The notes under the pieces were generated by a model. That model was not told the DNA's origin, did not search any database, and saw only the letters and a list, made by a program, of their open reading frames with translations. The translations under genes and the position numbers were made by a program. This document shows positions 22,735 to 30,145 of a stretch of 64,000 nucleotides of DNA, piece by piece. The DNA is from HRBIN12 sp964447335. GTDB lineage: Bacteria; Actinomycetota; UBA4738; HRBIN12. Within the stretch, counting starts at the first letter, position 1. Each line of letters starts with the position of its first letter. The DNA is taken from contig CAYUSA010000003.1 in the NCBI GenBank assembly GCA_964447335.1, positions 1 to 64,000 on the forward strand. The letters are read 5' to 3'.

Positions 22735-24114
22735 ATGAGGGTGACGCTGCTCGGGACTGGCGTTCGGACCCCGTTCATCCTGCACGGGCTCGCCGACCGC
22801 CAGGGGGAGCTCGGCCTCACCGAGGTCGTCCTGCATGACCAAGACCTCGAGCGCCTGCGCATCATGAGCGCGCTCGGCGCGCACCTGTGCCGGGAGTGGG
22901 GCGCGGGCTTCACGGTCCGCGGCGAGGAGGACCCGCGCGCGGCGATCGCCGGCTCGAGGTTCGTGTTCACGGCGATCCGCGTCGGCCAGGAAGCGGCGCG
23001 CGCGAACGACGAGCGGATCGCGCTCGCGCACGGCGTGCTCGGGCAGGAGACGACGGGGCCGGGTGGGTTCGCGATGGCGCTGCGGACGATCCCGGCGATG
23101 CTCCGGTACGCCGAGCTGATCGCCGAGGTCGAGCCCGAGACCCTCGTCGTCAACTTCACGAACCCGGTCGGCATCATCGTGCAGGCGCTCTGCGATCACT
23201 CCTCGGTGCGCGTGATCGGCGTGTGCGACGGGCCGATCGAGATGAAGCGCAGCGTCGCCGAACTCCTCGGGATCCCCGGCGACCAGGTGCATGCCGACTA
23301 CGCGGGCCTCAACCACGCCGGCTGGATCCATCGCGTCCTCGTCGAGGGCCGAGATCGCCTGCCCGAGATCCTCGAGCGGTACGAGGAGCTCCAGCAGCTC
23401 GAGGACTCCTGGCGTCTGTTCGATCCCGAGCTCGTGCGCTCCATCGGCATGCTGCCGATGGAGTACCTGTACTTCTTCTACTCGCGCGAGCAGGCCGTGG
23501 AGAACATCCTGCGCTCGGGGAGCTCGCGCGGCGAGCAGATCGCCCGGCTCAACGCGCCGCTGTGGCCCGAGCTCGCCGAGCGGCTCGCCGCGGAGGACCT
23601 CGAGGGCGCCCGGGCGGCGTGGGAGCGCACGATCGAGACGCGCCACGAGACGTACTTCGCCCGCGAGCGTGGCGAGGAGGTGGCGGACGGCGTCCGCGCC
23701 GAGCCCCCCGCGCACGAGGAGATGTTCGAGGGCGACGGCTACGAGGGTCTCGCGACGGCCGTCATGGTCTCGGCGGTGCAGCGCCGCAAGATGCCGCTGA
23801 TCGTCAACGCGCCGAACCGCGGCGCGATGCCCGATCTGCGCGACACCGACGTCGTCGAGGTGACGTGCATGGTGGACGAGCACGGGGCGCACCCGCTCGC
23901 GCAGGGCCATCTGCCGCGCGCCGCGCTCGACCTCATCGAGCCGATCAAGGCGTACGAGCGGCTCACGGTCGAAGCAGTGGTCGAGGGCTCGTACGCCAAG
24001 GCCCTCGAGGCGCTCACCGTGCACCCGCTCGTCGGCTCGGAGCCGCTCGCGAGGGCGATCTTGGACGACTACCTGAGCGCGCACGCCGAGCTCCTCTCGC
24101 ACGTGCGACGCTGA
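22735..24114 (+). CDS. Glycoside hydrolase family 4 enzyme (alpha-glucosidase/6-phospho-glucosidase type)
   Basis: A 459-residue GH4 protein. These enzymes use NAD+ and Mn2+ in a redox-elimination mechanism. The Rossmann start MRVTLLGTGVRTPFILHGL, FVFTAIRVGQEAARANDERI, LGQETTGPGGFAMALRTIP and VNFTNPVGIIVQAL are present. The metal ligands Cys (GVCDGP) and His (LNHAGW) are kept. It acts in the cytosol on glycosides, sugar specificity unknown. The ATG has GGGAGGG 4 bp upstream. The downstream aldo/keto reductase starts 16 bp later, so the two form an operon. Confidence 0.92.
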   Translation: MRVTLLGTGVRTPFILHGLADRQGELGLTEVVLHDQDLERLRIMSALGAHLCREWGAGFTVRGEEDPRAAIAGSRFVFTAIRVGQEAARANDERIALAHGVLGQETTGPGGFAMALRTIPAMLRYAELIAEVEPETLVVNFTNPVGIIVQALCDHSSVRVIGVCDGPIEMKRSVAELLGIPGDQVHADYAGLNHAGWIHRVLVEGRDRLPEILERYEELQQLEDSWRLFDPELVRSIGMLPMEYLYFFYSREQAVENILRSGSSRGEQIARLNAPLWPELAERLAAEDLEGARAAWERTIETRHETYFARERGEEVADGVRAEPPAHEEMFEGDGYEGLATAVMVSAVQRRKMPLIVNAPNRGAMPDLRDTDVVEVTCMVDEHGAHPLAQGHLPRAALDLIEPIKAYERLTVEAVVEGSYAKALEALTVHPLVGSEPLARAILDDYLSAHAELLSHVRR

Positions 24115-24130
24115 GCACGAGGAGGTGTCC

Positions 24131-25045
24131 ATGGAGCGCCGACGGCTCGGACGGATCGGGCACATGAGCAGCGTCCTCATCTACGGAGGGGCGGCGCTGA
24201 TGGAGGCCACGCAGGAGGTCGCCGACCGGTCGATCGAGCTCGCGCTCCAGGCCGGCATCAACCACTTCGACACCGCGGCAGACCACGGCGACTCCGAGCT
24301 GCGGCTCGGCGCGTGGATGCCGCGGGTCCGCGACCAGATCTTCCTCGCGACGAAGACGGGCGAACGGACCTCGGCCGGTGCCTACGACGAGATCCGGCGC
24401 TCGCTCGAGCGGCTGCAGGTCGAGCGCGTCGACCTGATCCAGCTCCACGCCGTCGGCGACCTCGAGGACCTCGGTCGAGCGACCGGGCCAGGCGGTGCGC
24501 TCGAGGGGGCCCTCCGCGCTCGGGAGGAAGGCCTCGTCGGCGCGATCGGCATCACGGGCCACGGCATGAAGGCGCCGGCCACCCACCTGGAGGCATTGCG
24601 CCGCTTCGCGTTCGACACCGTGCTCACGCCGTTCAACTACCGGCTCTCGCTCGAGCCGGCGTACCTCCGCGACTTCGAGGCGCTCGTCGAGGAGATCCGA
24701 GCGCAGGACGCCGCGCTCATGCTCATCAAGGCGCTCGCTAGGAACCTGTGGCGCCTGGGTGAGGCTCCGCGCTATGACACGTGGTACGAGCCGCTCGACG
24801 AGCAGGGTCCGATCGACGCGGCCGTCGCGTTCGCCCTCGCCCGGCGGGAGGTCACCGGCATCGCGACCGCCGGCGACGTCCGGCTGCTCCCGATGCTGAT
24901 CCAGGCCGAGCGCCGAGCGGCCCGGGTCTCGGTCCAGGACGCCGCGGCCGAGCTCGCCCGCGTGCCCGAGCTCGAGCCGCCGTTCGTCCGCGTCCCGGGC
25001 CGCGAGGTTCCCGACTGGCTGCAGCCGCTCCTGCAGGACCCCTGA
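24131..25045 (+). CDS. Aldo/keto reductase, catalytic Tyr replaced by His
   Basis: A 304-residue AKR barrel. D47 (HFDTAAD), K75 (LATKTGER) and H106 (LIQLHAVGD) of the catalytic tetrad are in place. The tyrosine position is H52 (ADHGDSELRLG, where YG is expected), which should impair normal carbonyl reduction or change the chemistry. The C-terminal half lacks a clear 4Fe-4S motif. The ATG at 24131 has GAGGAGG 7 bp upstream. It is co-transcribed with the GH4 gene, so a sugar-derived substrate is likely. Confidence 0.9.
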   Translation: MERRRLGRIGHMSSVLIYGGAALMEATQEVADRSIELALQAGINHFDTAADHGDSELRLGAWMPRVRDQIFLATKTGERTSAGAYDEIRRSLERLQVERVDLIQLHAVGDLEDLGRATGPGGALEGALRAREEGLVGAIGITGHGMKAPATHLEALRRFAFDTVLTPFNYRLSLEPAYLRDFEALVEEIRAQDAALMLIKALARNLWRLGEAPRYDTWYEPLDEQGPIDAAVAFALARREVTGIATAGDVRLLPMLIQAERRAARVSVQDAAAELARVPELEPPFVRVPGREVPDWLQPLLQDP

Positions 25046-25124
25046 GACGGCTCGCAGGAAGAAGAGTGACAAGAACGGCGGTTCCGGCTTGACCGCGCTC
25101 GAGGGCACCACCTAAAGTGCGTGA

Positions 25125-25164
25125 TGAGAAACCGCTGGAGCCCTCGGGCCCCGGCGGTTTCTCA
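25125..25164 (+). terminator. Terminator-like hairpin after the GH4-AKR operon
   Basis: An 11-bp perfect inverted repeat (TGAGAAACCGC and its complement GCGGTTTCTCA) with an 18-nt GC-rich loop lies 80 bp past the aldo/keto reductase stop. Apart from this hairpin, 25046-25259 contains nothing I recognise. Confidence 0.5.
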
Positions 25165-25259
25165 CTTCCGGGGCCTGGTCGCCGCGCGTGGACACGGACC
25201 ACCGTGCCCCGCGGGTCACACGGCTGCCGCCTCGGCCGTCTCACCCCGCGCCGAGGCGG

Positions 25260-25481
25260 TCAGGGGACGACGGTGTCGTCTTCTTGGTCGGCCTTCGCGA
25301 GCTCCTCGCGGGTCGGGAGGAACTCGCTCTGCTCGGCCGGACCGATGGGCGGGCCCGCCTCGATCAGGCCGGCCTCCCGGTCCTTGCGTCGCGCGGCGCG
25401 TGCGACCCGGCGCTCCTCACGGACAACGGCCTTCTTGGCGTTCGCATCGCGGCGCTGCCGCTTCCCGACGCTATCCGGCAT
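25260..25481 (-). CDS. Small highly basic hypothetical protein
   Basis: A 73-residue protein. The first half is strongly basic and probably one long helix (KRQRRDANAKKAVVREERRV, ARAARRKDREAG). The second half is acidic (REELAKADQEDDTVVP). The ATG has AGGAGG 7 bp upstream, which supports a real gene. No domain is recognised. A nucleic-acid-binding role is possible but unproven. Confidence 0.6.
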   Translation of the reverse strand: MPDSVGKRQRRDANAKKAVVREERRVARAARRKDREAGLIEAGPPIGPAEQSEFLPTREELAKADQEDDTVVP

Positions 25482-25538
25482 GGGGAACCTCCTGATCGTG
25501 CGGTCTCGTTCGTCCTCGTCGTTCGGCTCCCGAGATCA

Positions 25539-25730
25539 TCAGTCCCGCTGGAGCGGGTGACGGTACTCGGGCGCGGTGTGCAGGTAGCACGTCGCAGATC
25601 GGTTGTACGTCGACAGGACCGTATGGCAACTCGGTTCGGCGCACTGCCGACCTCGCGCCGGGCGGGACGTCGGCTCTTTCCCGCGCTCCGGCGTGCCGAA
25701 CCGCACCTCGCCGCCGCTCGGTCTCACCAT
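25539..25730 (-). CDS. Small CxxxxC zinc-ribbon-like protein
   Basis: A 63-residue protein from the ATG at 25730, which has GGAGGG 6 bp upstream. The C-terminal half has a compact cysteine/histidine pattern (RQCAEPSCHTVLSTYNRSAT followed by CYLH) seen in many small actinobacterial proteins of unknown function, probably a single zinc site. The span between it and the next gene (25731-25991) holds only a short acetyltransferase-like start (see rejected items). Confidence 0.6.
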   Translation of the reverse strand: MVRPSGGEVRFGTPERGKEPTSRPARGRQCAEPSCHTVLSTYNRSATCYLHTAPEYRHPLQRD

Positions 25731-25991
25731 CGGTCGCCCTCCATCGCGTCGTGCTGTCGATCCGTGGGCGAGAGGCGAGTCGGGCCGGTCACAGCCCATC
25801 CGTCGGTCGCTCGTCGCGAACCCTCGGGCAGGGCCCGAGACCCAATCAGCGTACTAGGGCGCGGGGTAGCCTGGACGGCCGATGGACCTCGAGCTGCTCG
25901 GTCGGATCGACGCCTACCTCGACGCGGTGCCGAGATCGTCTGCGTCGGCACGCTGCCCACCTTCCGCCGCCGTAGCTCTCGGAGCCGCGGC

Positions 25992-26957
25992 CTACGCCAG
26001 CTCGGCGAGGAGCTCGCCCTCGCGCTCGGGCGTCGGGCCCGCGCGCATCGGCTCGGGGAGGCCGCGGGCGCGGTCCCACTCGAGCGTCGCGCGGACGGTC
26101 TCTTCGACCGGGCGGTTGCGCAGACCCGCGGCACGAGCCTTCGCGGCCTCCATCACGACCGAGCCCGACAGGTCCGCCTCCCAGACGGGGAACAGCTCGG
26201 CGAGATCGCGCTCGAGCACGGCGGCGGTCGGGACCCACACGACCTCGGTCCCGGACCCGGCGACGTCGACGCACGTCCGCAGGAACTCGCCGGTCGCGAT
26301 CGGGACGCCGTCGCCGTTGAACGCACCCGTCGCCTCGAGCTCGAGGAGGCGGACGACGAACGCGCCGAGATCGCGCGCATCCACGAACTGCAGGGTGCCC
26401 TCGGGCTCTCCGGGCGCGAGCATCCGGCCACCGCGAGAGGCCCGGCGCACCCACGACGTGAACCGGTCCGTCGTGTCGTGCGGTCCCACGACGTATCCGG
26501 GGCGCACGAGGAGCGACCGCTCGCCGTACGCGTCCTGCACCTCCTGCTCGCACAGGACCTTGAGCGCGCCGTAGTTCTCGTCCGTGACCTCCTCGGCCGC
26601 GGGGTCCCCGGTCGTCGCGAGCGGAGCGTCCTCCGTGACGACGGGCGCGTGCGGCTCCGCGTACACCGACTCGGTGGAGATGAAGCAGTAGCGGCCGACG
26701 GCACCGGCGAGCGCATCGGCGGAGGCCCGCACGATCCGCGGGACGTAGCCGCAGACGTCCACGACCGCGTCCCACGTCCGGCCCGCCAGCGCGCCGAGGT
26801 CGCCGTCGCGGTCGCCGTGAACGTGCTCGACGGCCGCGAGCTCGACGGGCTCGCTCCGCCCGCGGTGGAAGACCGTCACGTCGTGCCCCGCAGGCAGGGC
26901 CTGCTCGACGATGTGCCGACCCACGAACTCGGTCCCACCGATCAGGAGGAGGCGCAT
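25992..26957 (-). CDS. NAD-dependent epimerase/dehydratase (extended SDR)
   Basis: A 321-residue extended short-chain dehydrogenase. The nucleotide-binding motif GGTEFVGRH is at residues 7-15, followed by DVCGYVPR, the active-site serine region ISTESVYAEP and the YxxxK motif YGALK. PGYVVGPHDTTDRF is typical of the sugar-epimerase-like branch. The substrate is unknown. A -10 box TAGGGT ends 8 nt before the ATG, so it appears leaderless. Confidence 0.9.
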   Translation of the reverse strand: MRLLLIGGTEFVGRHIVEQALPAGHDVTVFHRGRSEPVELAAVEHVHGDRDGDLGALAGRTWDAVVDVCGYVPRIVRASADALAGAVGRYCFISTESVYAEPHAPVVTEDAPLATTGDPAAEEVTDENYGALKVLCEQEVQDAYGERSLLVRPGYVVGPHDTTDRFTSWVRRASRGGRMLAPGEPEGTLQFVDARDLGAFVVRLLELEATGAFNGDGVPIATGEFLRTCVDVAGSGTEVVWVPTAAVLERDLAELFPVWEADLSGSVVMEAAKARAAGLRNRPVEETVRATLEWDRARGLPEPMRAGPTPEREGELLAELA

Positions 26958-26964
26958 GGCGCGA

Positions 26965-26970
26965 ACCCTA
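26965..26970 (-). promoter_or_regulatory. -10 element TAGGGT of the epimerase gene (leaderless)
   Basis: Minus-strand TAGGGT ends 8 nt before the ATG at 26957. No ribosome site lies between. Confidence 0.45.
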
Positions 26971-27031
26971 TCGCGGTCCTCGCGATGGCGACCCGGCGAG
27001 GAGCCGCGACGGCCCTCCGCCAGACCGGCAC

Positions 27032-27037
27032 TATCCT
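27032..27037 (+). promoter_or_regulatory. -10 element TATCCT of the PAC2 gene (leaderless)
   Basis: TATCCT ends 7 nt before the ATG at 27044. The promoter lies in the 86-bp divergent gap shared with the epimerase gene. Confidence 0.5.
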
Positions 27038-27043
27038 TTCGGC

Positions 27044-27895
27044 ATGGCCTTGCTCCACATCACCGAGCCGTCCGAGCCGCTCGTCGCGCCGGTGATCGTC
27101 GCCGCGTTCGACGGGTGGGTCGATGCCGCCGGCGCCTCGACCGCCGCCGCCGAGCGGATCGCCGGTGACGGCGACACCCTCGCGACGTTCGACCCGGACC
27201 TGCTGTTCGACTACCGCTCGCGCCGCCCCGTGCTCGACATCGTGGACGGGACGCCGACGACCCTCGCGTGGCCCAAGCTCGAGATCACGCGCACCCGCGC
27301 CGGAGGTCGGGACCTCCTCGTGTTCACCGGCCCCGAGCCCGACTTCCGCTGGCGCGAGATCGGCCAGGAGATGCTCGAACTCGCGCTGCGGCTCGGCGTC
27401 GTCGAGTGGGTGAGCCTGGGCTCGATCCCTGCGCCGGTGCCGCACACGCGCCCGGTCGGGATCCTCGCGACGGCCTCGAAGGCAGGCCTCCTGCGCGAGG
27501 ACGAGCACCAGGGCCCCGACGGGCTCCTGCGCGTGCCCTCGGCCGCGCTGAGCTCGATCGAGATGAGCGTGACCGCGAGCGGCATCGCCGCGGTCGGCTT
27601 CTACGCGCAGGTGCCTCACTACGTCGGCGGCTCGTTCCCGGCCGGCACGATCGCGCTCCTCGAGCACGCGGGCCGGCACCTCGGGGTCACGTTCGCGCTC
27701 GGGAACCTCCCCGAGGAGGCCACCGCGACGAAGGCTCGGATCGATGCCGCGGTCGAGGGCGACGAGGAATCCCGCGCGTACGTCGCGCGGCTCGAGTCCA
27801 TCGCCGGCGAAGAGGGCCTGCCCTCCGGCGACGAGCTCGCCTCGGAGATCGAACGGTTCCTGCGCGGCCAGGCGGGCGAGCCCGGCCCTCGCTGA
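27044..27895 (+). CDS. PAC2-family protein (proteasome assembly chaperone-like)
   Basis: A 283-residue protein of the PAC2 superfamily, common in actinobacteria and archaea: PVIVAAFDGWVDAAGASTAA at the start, DPDLLFDYRSRRP, LVFTGPEPDFRW, then VPHYVGGSFPAGTIALLEHAGRHL. Eukaryotic relatives help assemble the proteasome. Actinobacterial members are of unproven function but are often found in organisms with a 20S proteasome. No proteasome gene is in the window. It is soluble and has no signal peptide. Confidence 0.92.
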   Translation: MALLHITEPSEPLVAPVIVAAFDGWVDAAGASTAAAERIAGDGDTLATFDPDLLFDYRSRRPVLDIVDGTPTTLAWPKLEITRTRAGGRDLLVFTGPEPDFRWREIGQEMLELALRLGVVEWVSLGSIPAPVPHTRPVGILATASKAGLLREDEHQGPDGLLRVPSAALSSIEMSVTASGIAAVGFYAQVPHYVGGSFPAGTIALLEHAGRHLGVTFALGNLPEEATATKARIDAAVEGDEESRAYVARLESIAGEEGLPSGDELASEIERFLRGQAGEPGPR

Positions 27896-27992
27896 GCGCG
27901 CGGCGCTCGAGGCGGGTGCCGAGCGGGCCCGGGACCTTCGGCCCTGCCCCACGACCTTCCCCGGACCCACCGTGGAGCCGGAGGTGAGGGGC

Positions 27993-28517
27993 ATGAAACG
28001 TGAGTACCTGCTGTACGGCGGCGCGATCGTGCTGTTCGGCGGCGTGGTGCTGTGGGCGACCGACGCACCCTGGGAGGCGACGGCGATCGCGGCCGTGACG
28101 GCGGGACTCCTGCTGTTCTCGGCGGCGGTGCTCGTGAGGCCGGCTCCCGACGTGCTCCTCGTGGGCGAGGGCGCGGCGAGTCTCGAGATCCTCGACCGGG
28201 CGCTCCGGCGCGACGGCTTCGAGGTGGAGACGTGTCCCGGCCCGGGGAACAGCGCGTGCCCCGTGCTCGCGGGCCGGCCGTGCCCCGCCCACGGCGACCC
28301 GGTGGCGGTGGTCGTGATCCGGCGCCTCGACGACACGAGCGGGCTCGCGCCCTGCGGAGCAGCGTTCCACATCCCCGAGCTCGCGGTCGAGGAGGACTCG
28401 AACCGAGCGCCCGAGCTCGTCGGGCGGTACGGGCGGGTCGGCATCGAGCGGGGGGCCGACGCGGTGACCGAGGCCCTCGACCGGCTCCTCGGCGGCGCAA
28501 CCGCCGCAGCCTCGTAG
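27993..28517 (+). CDS. Membrane-anchored hypothetical protein with Cys/His cluster
   Basis: A 174-residue protein. Two membrane helices at the start (YGGAIVLFGGVVLWATDAP, TAIAAVTAGLLLFSAAVLV) are followed by a receiver-like cytosolic domain (DVLLVGEGAASLEILDRAL). That domain contains a cysteine/histidine cluster: C81, C89, C97, H100, C121 and H126. The cluster could bind zinc or an iron-sulfur centre, or form disulfides. No family name is recognised. The ATG at 27993 has GGAGG 8 bp upstream. It follows the PAC2 gene by 97 bp in the same direction. Confidence 0.7.
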   Translation: MKREYLLYGGAIVLFGGVVLWATDAPWEATAIAAVTAGLLLFSAAVLVRPAPDVLLVGEGAASLEILDRALRRDGFEVETCPGPGNSACPVLAGRPCPAHGDPVAVVVIRRLDDTSGLAPCGAAFHIPELAVEEDSNRAPELVGRYGRVGIERGADAVTEALDRLLGGATAAAS

Positions 28518-28545
28518 GAACGCGGTCCCGCCCGCCGAGGCCCCG

Positions 28546-28551
28546 TAGGAT
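28546..28551 (+). promoter_or_regulatory. -10 element TAGGAT of the PNPOx-like gene (leaderless)
   Basis: TAGGAT ends 9 nt before the ATG at 28560, placing the transcription start at the start codon. Confidence 0.5.
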
Positions 28552-28559
28552 TGGGGGCC

Positions 28560-29219
28560 ATGTCCGAGGCCGCCACCCCGCCCAGCGATCGCACCCGCGT
28601 CCGCCGCCTGCCCGAGCGCGGTGTCTATGAGCGCGACGCGATCGACGCGATCTTGGACGAGGCGCTCATCTGCCACCTCGCCTGGGTGACGGAGGACGGC
28701 TGGCCACGCGTGATCCCGACGATCCACGCGCGCGTCGGCGACACGCTGTACGTCCACGGCTCGACCGCGAGCCGAACCCTCCGCGGTATCCGCGACGGTC
28801 GCGAGATCTGCATCGAGGTCACGCTCCTCGACGGCCTCGTGCTCGCCAGGAGCGCCTTCCACCACTCGATGAACTACCGGTCGGTCATCGTGTACGGCCG
28901 CGCGAGGGAGATCACCGACCCCGCCGAGAACTTCGCCGCGCAGCGCGCGCTCGTCGAGCACGTGGCGCGCGGGCGCGCCGGGGACGCGCGGATGCCGAAC
29001 CAGCGCGAGCTCGACCAGACGACCCTCCTCGCGATCGAGATCGTGGAGGCCTCGGCCAAGGTCCGAACCGGCCCTCCCCACGACGACGAGGAGGACCTCG
29101 AGCTGCCCGTGTGGGCCGGGGTGCTCCCGCTCCACACGGTGCCCGGCGAGCCGGAGCCGGCTCCCGACCTGCGTCCCGGCCTCGAGCCGCCGGGCTACGT
29201 CACCGACTACCGCCGCTAG
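28560..29219 (+). CDS. Pyridoxamine 5'-phosphate oxidase-fold (NimA-like) flavin protein
   Basis: A 219-residue split-barrel protein. RLPERGVYERDAIDAILDEA and LICHLAWVTEDGWPRVIPT lead into DTLYVHGSTASRTLRGIRDG and CIEVTLLDGLVLARSAFHHSMNYRSV, which is the nitroimidazole-resistance (NimA)/PNPOx-like family. It probably binds FMN, F420 or heme, and its physiological substrate is unknown. The ATG at 28560 is favoured by the preceding -10 box. Confidence 0.9.
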   Translation: MSEAATPPSDRTRVRRLPERGVYERDAIDAILDEALICHLAWVTEDGWPRVIPTIHARVGDTLYVHGSTASRTLRGIRDGREICIEVTLLDGLVLARSAFHHSMNYRSVIVYGRAREITDPAENFAAQRALVEHVARGRAGDARMPNQRELDQTTLLAIEIVEASAKVRTGPPHDDEEDLELPVWAGVLPLHTVPGEPEPAPDLRPGLEPPGYVTDYRR

Positions 29220-29235
29220 CGGCCGCGTCGCACGG

Positions 29236-29463
29236 TCACGGCCGCGAGGGAGGCGGCGGGGGCGCGGCGGGCATCCGCGGCGCCGGCATGGGAGGGATCG
29301 GCGGCACGGCGGGGCCGGCCGGGGCGATCGGGGCGACCGCCGCCGCTCGGGTCTCCTCGGCCGAAGGGGCCGTCACCCACGCGCGGATCCCGAGACCGAC
29401 CAGCATGAGCAGGACCCCGGCGACGAGGGTGGGGGCGGACGCCGCCCCGCCCCGGTTTGACAC
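29236..29463 (-). CDS. Small single-pass membrane protein with proline-rich tail
   Basis: A 75-residue candidate from the GTG at 29463. One hydrophobic helix (TLVAGVLLMLVGLGIRAWV) is followed by an Ala/Pro-rich outside or inside tail (PAVPPIPPMPAPRMPAAPPP). There is no clear ribosome site. It is divergent from padR, with the 13-bp repeat operator lying between them, so it may be co-regulated. It could also be a chance frame. Apart from it, 29220-29480 holds nothing else. Confidence 0.4.
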   Translation of the reverse strand: MSNRGGAASAPTLVAGVLLMLVGLGIRAWVTAPSAEETRAAAVAPIAPAGPAVPPIPPMPAPRMPAAPPPPPSRP

Positions 29464-29482
29464 CGAGCGGAGGCATCGAGTA

Positions 29483-29521
29483 GATATATCGGAGCGATAT
29501 ATGCGCTCGATATATCGGAGC
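29483..29521. promoter_or_regulatory. Three-unit 13-bp tandem operator upstream of padR-ino1
   Basis: GATATATCGGAGC (29483-29495), GATATATGCGCTC (29496-29508) and GATATATCGGAGC (29509-29521) run head to tail with exact 13-bp spacing. Nested palindromes (ATATATCG-gag-CGATATAT, then CGATATATCG) are also present. AT-rich dyads of this sort are typical PadR sites, so autoregulation of padR and control of ino1 are likely. Confidence 0.65.
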
Positions 29522-29554
29522 GCAACACAACCCAGGGGAAGGACCCGCCACCGG

Positions 29555-30145
29555 ATGCTCGAACTCGCGATCCTCGGCCTGCTGAAAGAGCGCACGATGC
29601 ACGGGTACCAGCTCTCGAAGCGGCTGACCGATGCCCTCGGCGGCCTGTGGCGCGTCTCGTACGGGTCGCTCTACCCCACGCTGAAGCGCCTCGAGCGCGA
29701 GGGCGCCGTCGAGCAGGTCTTCGACGAGGTCACCGTCGGCCGCCGCAAGAACGTGTACCGCATCACGGACAAGGGCGAGGTGCTGTTCCTCGAGCTGCTC
29801 GAGGAAGCGGGGCACGACACCTCGACCGAGGAGAACCGCTTCCGCGTCCGCCTCGCGTTCTTCAAGTACCTCGCGCCAGAGGCGCGGATCCGCTTGCTGG
29901 AGCGCCGCCGCTCGCACCTGGAGGATCGCCTGTCCACCATCACGACCTCGCTCGCCGGCACGCGCGAGCGGTTCGACACGTACACGCTGTCGCTGATGCA
30001 GCACGGCCGGGAGACCACCGAGCAGGACATCGCGTGGCTGAACGGCCTCATCGCCGCCGAGCGACGCCAGCCGACCACCTCGACCACGGGGGGCTCGAAG
30101 CGCCGGGAGTCACGCGCGCTTCGCAGAAAGGAGCGCACCACATGA
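29555..30145 (+). CDS. PadR-family transcriptional regulator
   Basis: A 196-residue regulator. The winged helix is typical (LELAILGLLKERTMHGYQLSKRL, WRVSYGSLYPTLKRLEREGAV, RRKNVYRITDKGEVLF), followed by the C-terminal helical domain of the Vir/PadR_2 type. The ATG at 29555 matches family starts, as upstream codons belong to the operator region. It overlaps ino1 by 4 bp (ATGA). In Mycobacterium tuberculosis a PadR gene (Rv0047c) likewise precedes ino1 (Rv0046c), so this is a conserved regulator-enzyme pair. Confidence 0.92.
   Translation: MLELAILGLLKERTMHGYQLSKRLTDALGGLWRVSYGSLYPTLKRLEREGAVEQVFDEVTVGRRKNVYRITDKGEVLFLELLEEAGHDTSTEENRFRVRLAFFKYLAPEARIRLLERRRSHLEDRLSTITTSLAGTRERFDTYTLSLMQHGRETTEQDIAWLNGLIAAERRQPTTSTTGGSKRRESRALRRKERTT

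Noticed and set aside
21826..24180. A 784-codon minus-strand open frame covering the GH4 gene
   Set aside because: It lies opposite a well-recognised GH4 enzyme and shows only compositional sequence. The real minus-strand gene in this span is the cupredoxin at 21834-22415.
25882..25935. Start of a GNAT-like protein (MDLELLGRIDAYLDAVPR) after a TAGCCT box
   Set aside because: Only about 18 residues resemble family starts before the frame becomes meaningless. It could be a 5' scrap of an acetyltransferase but is too short to call.
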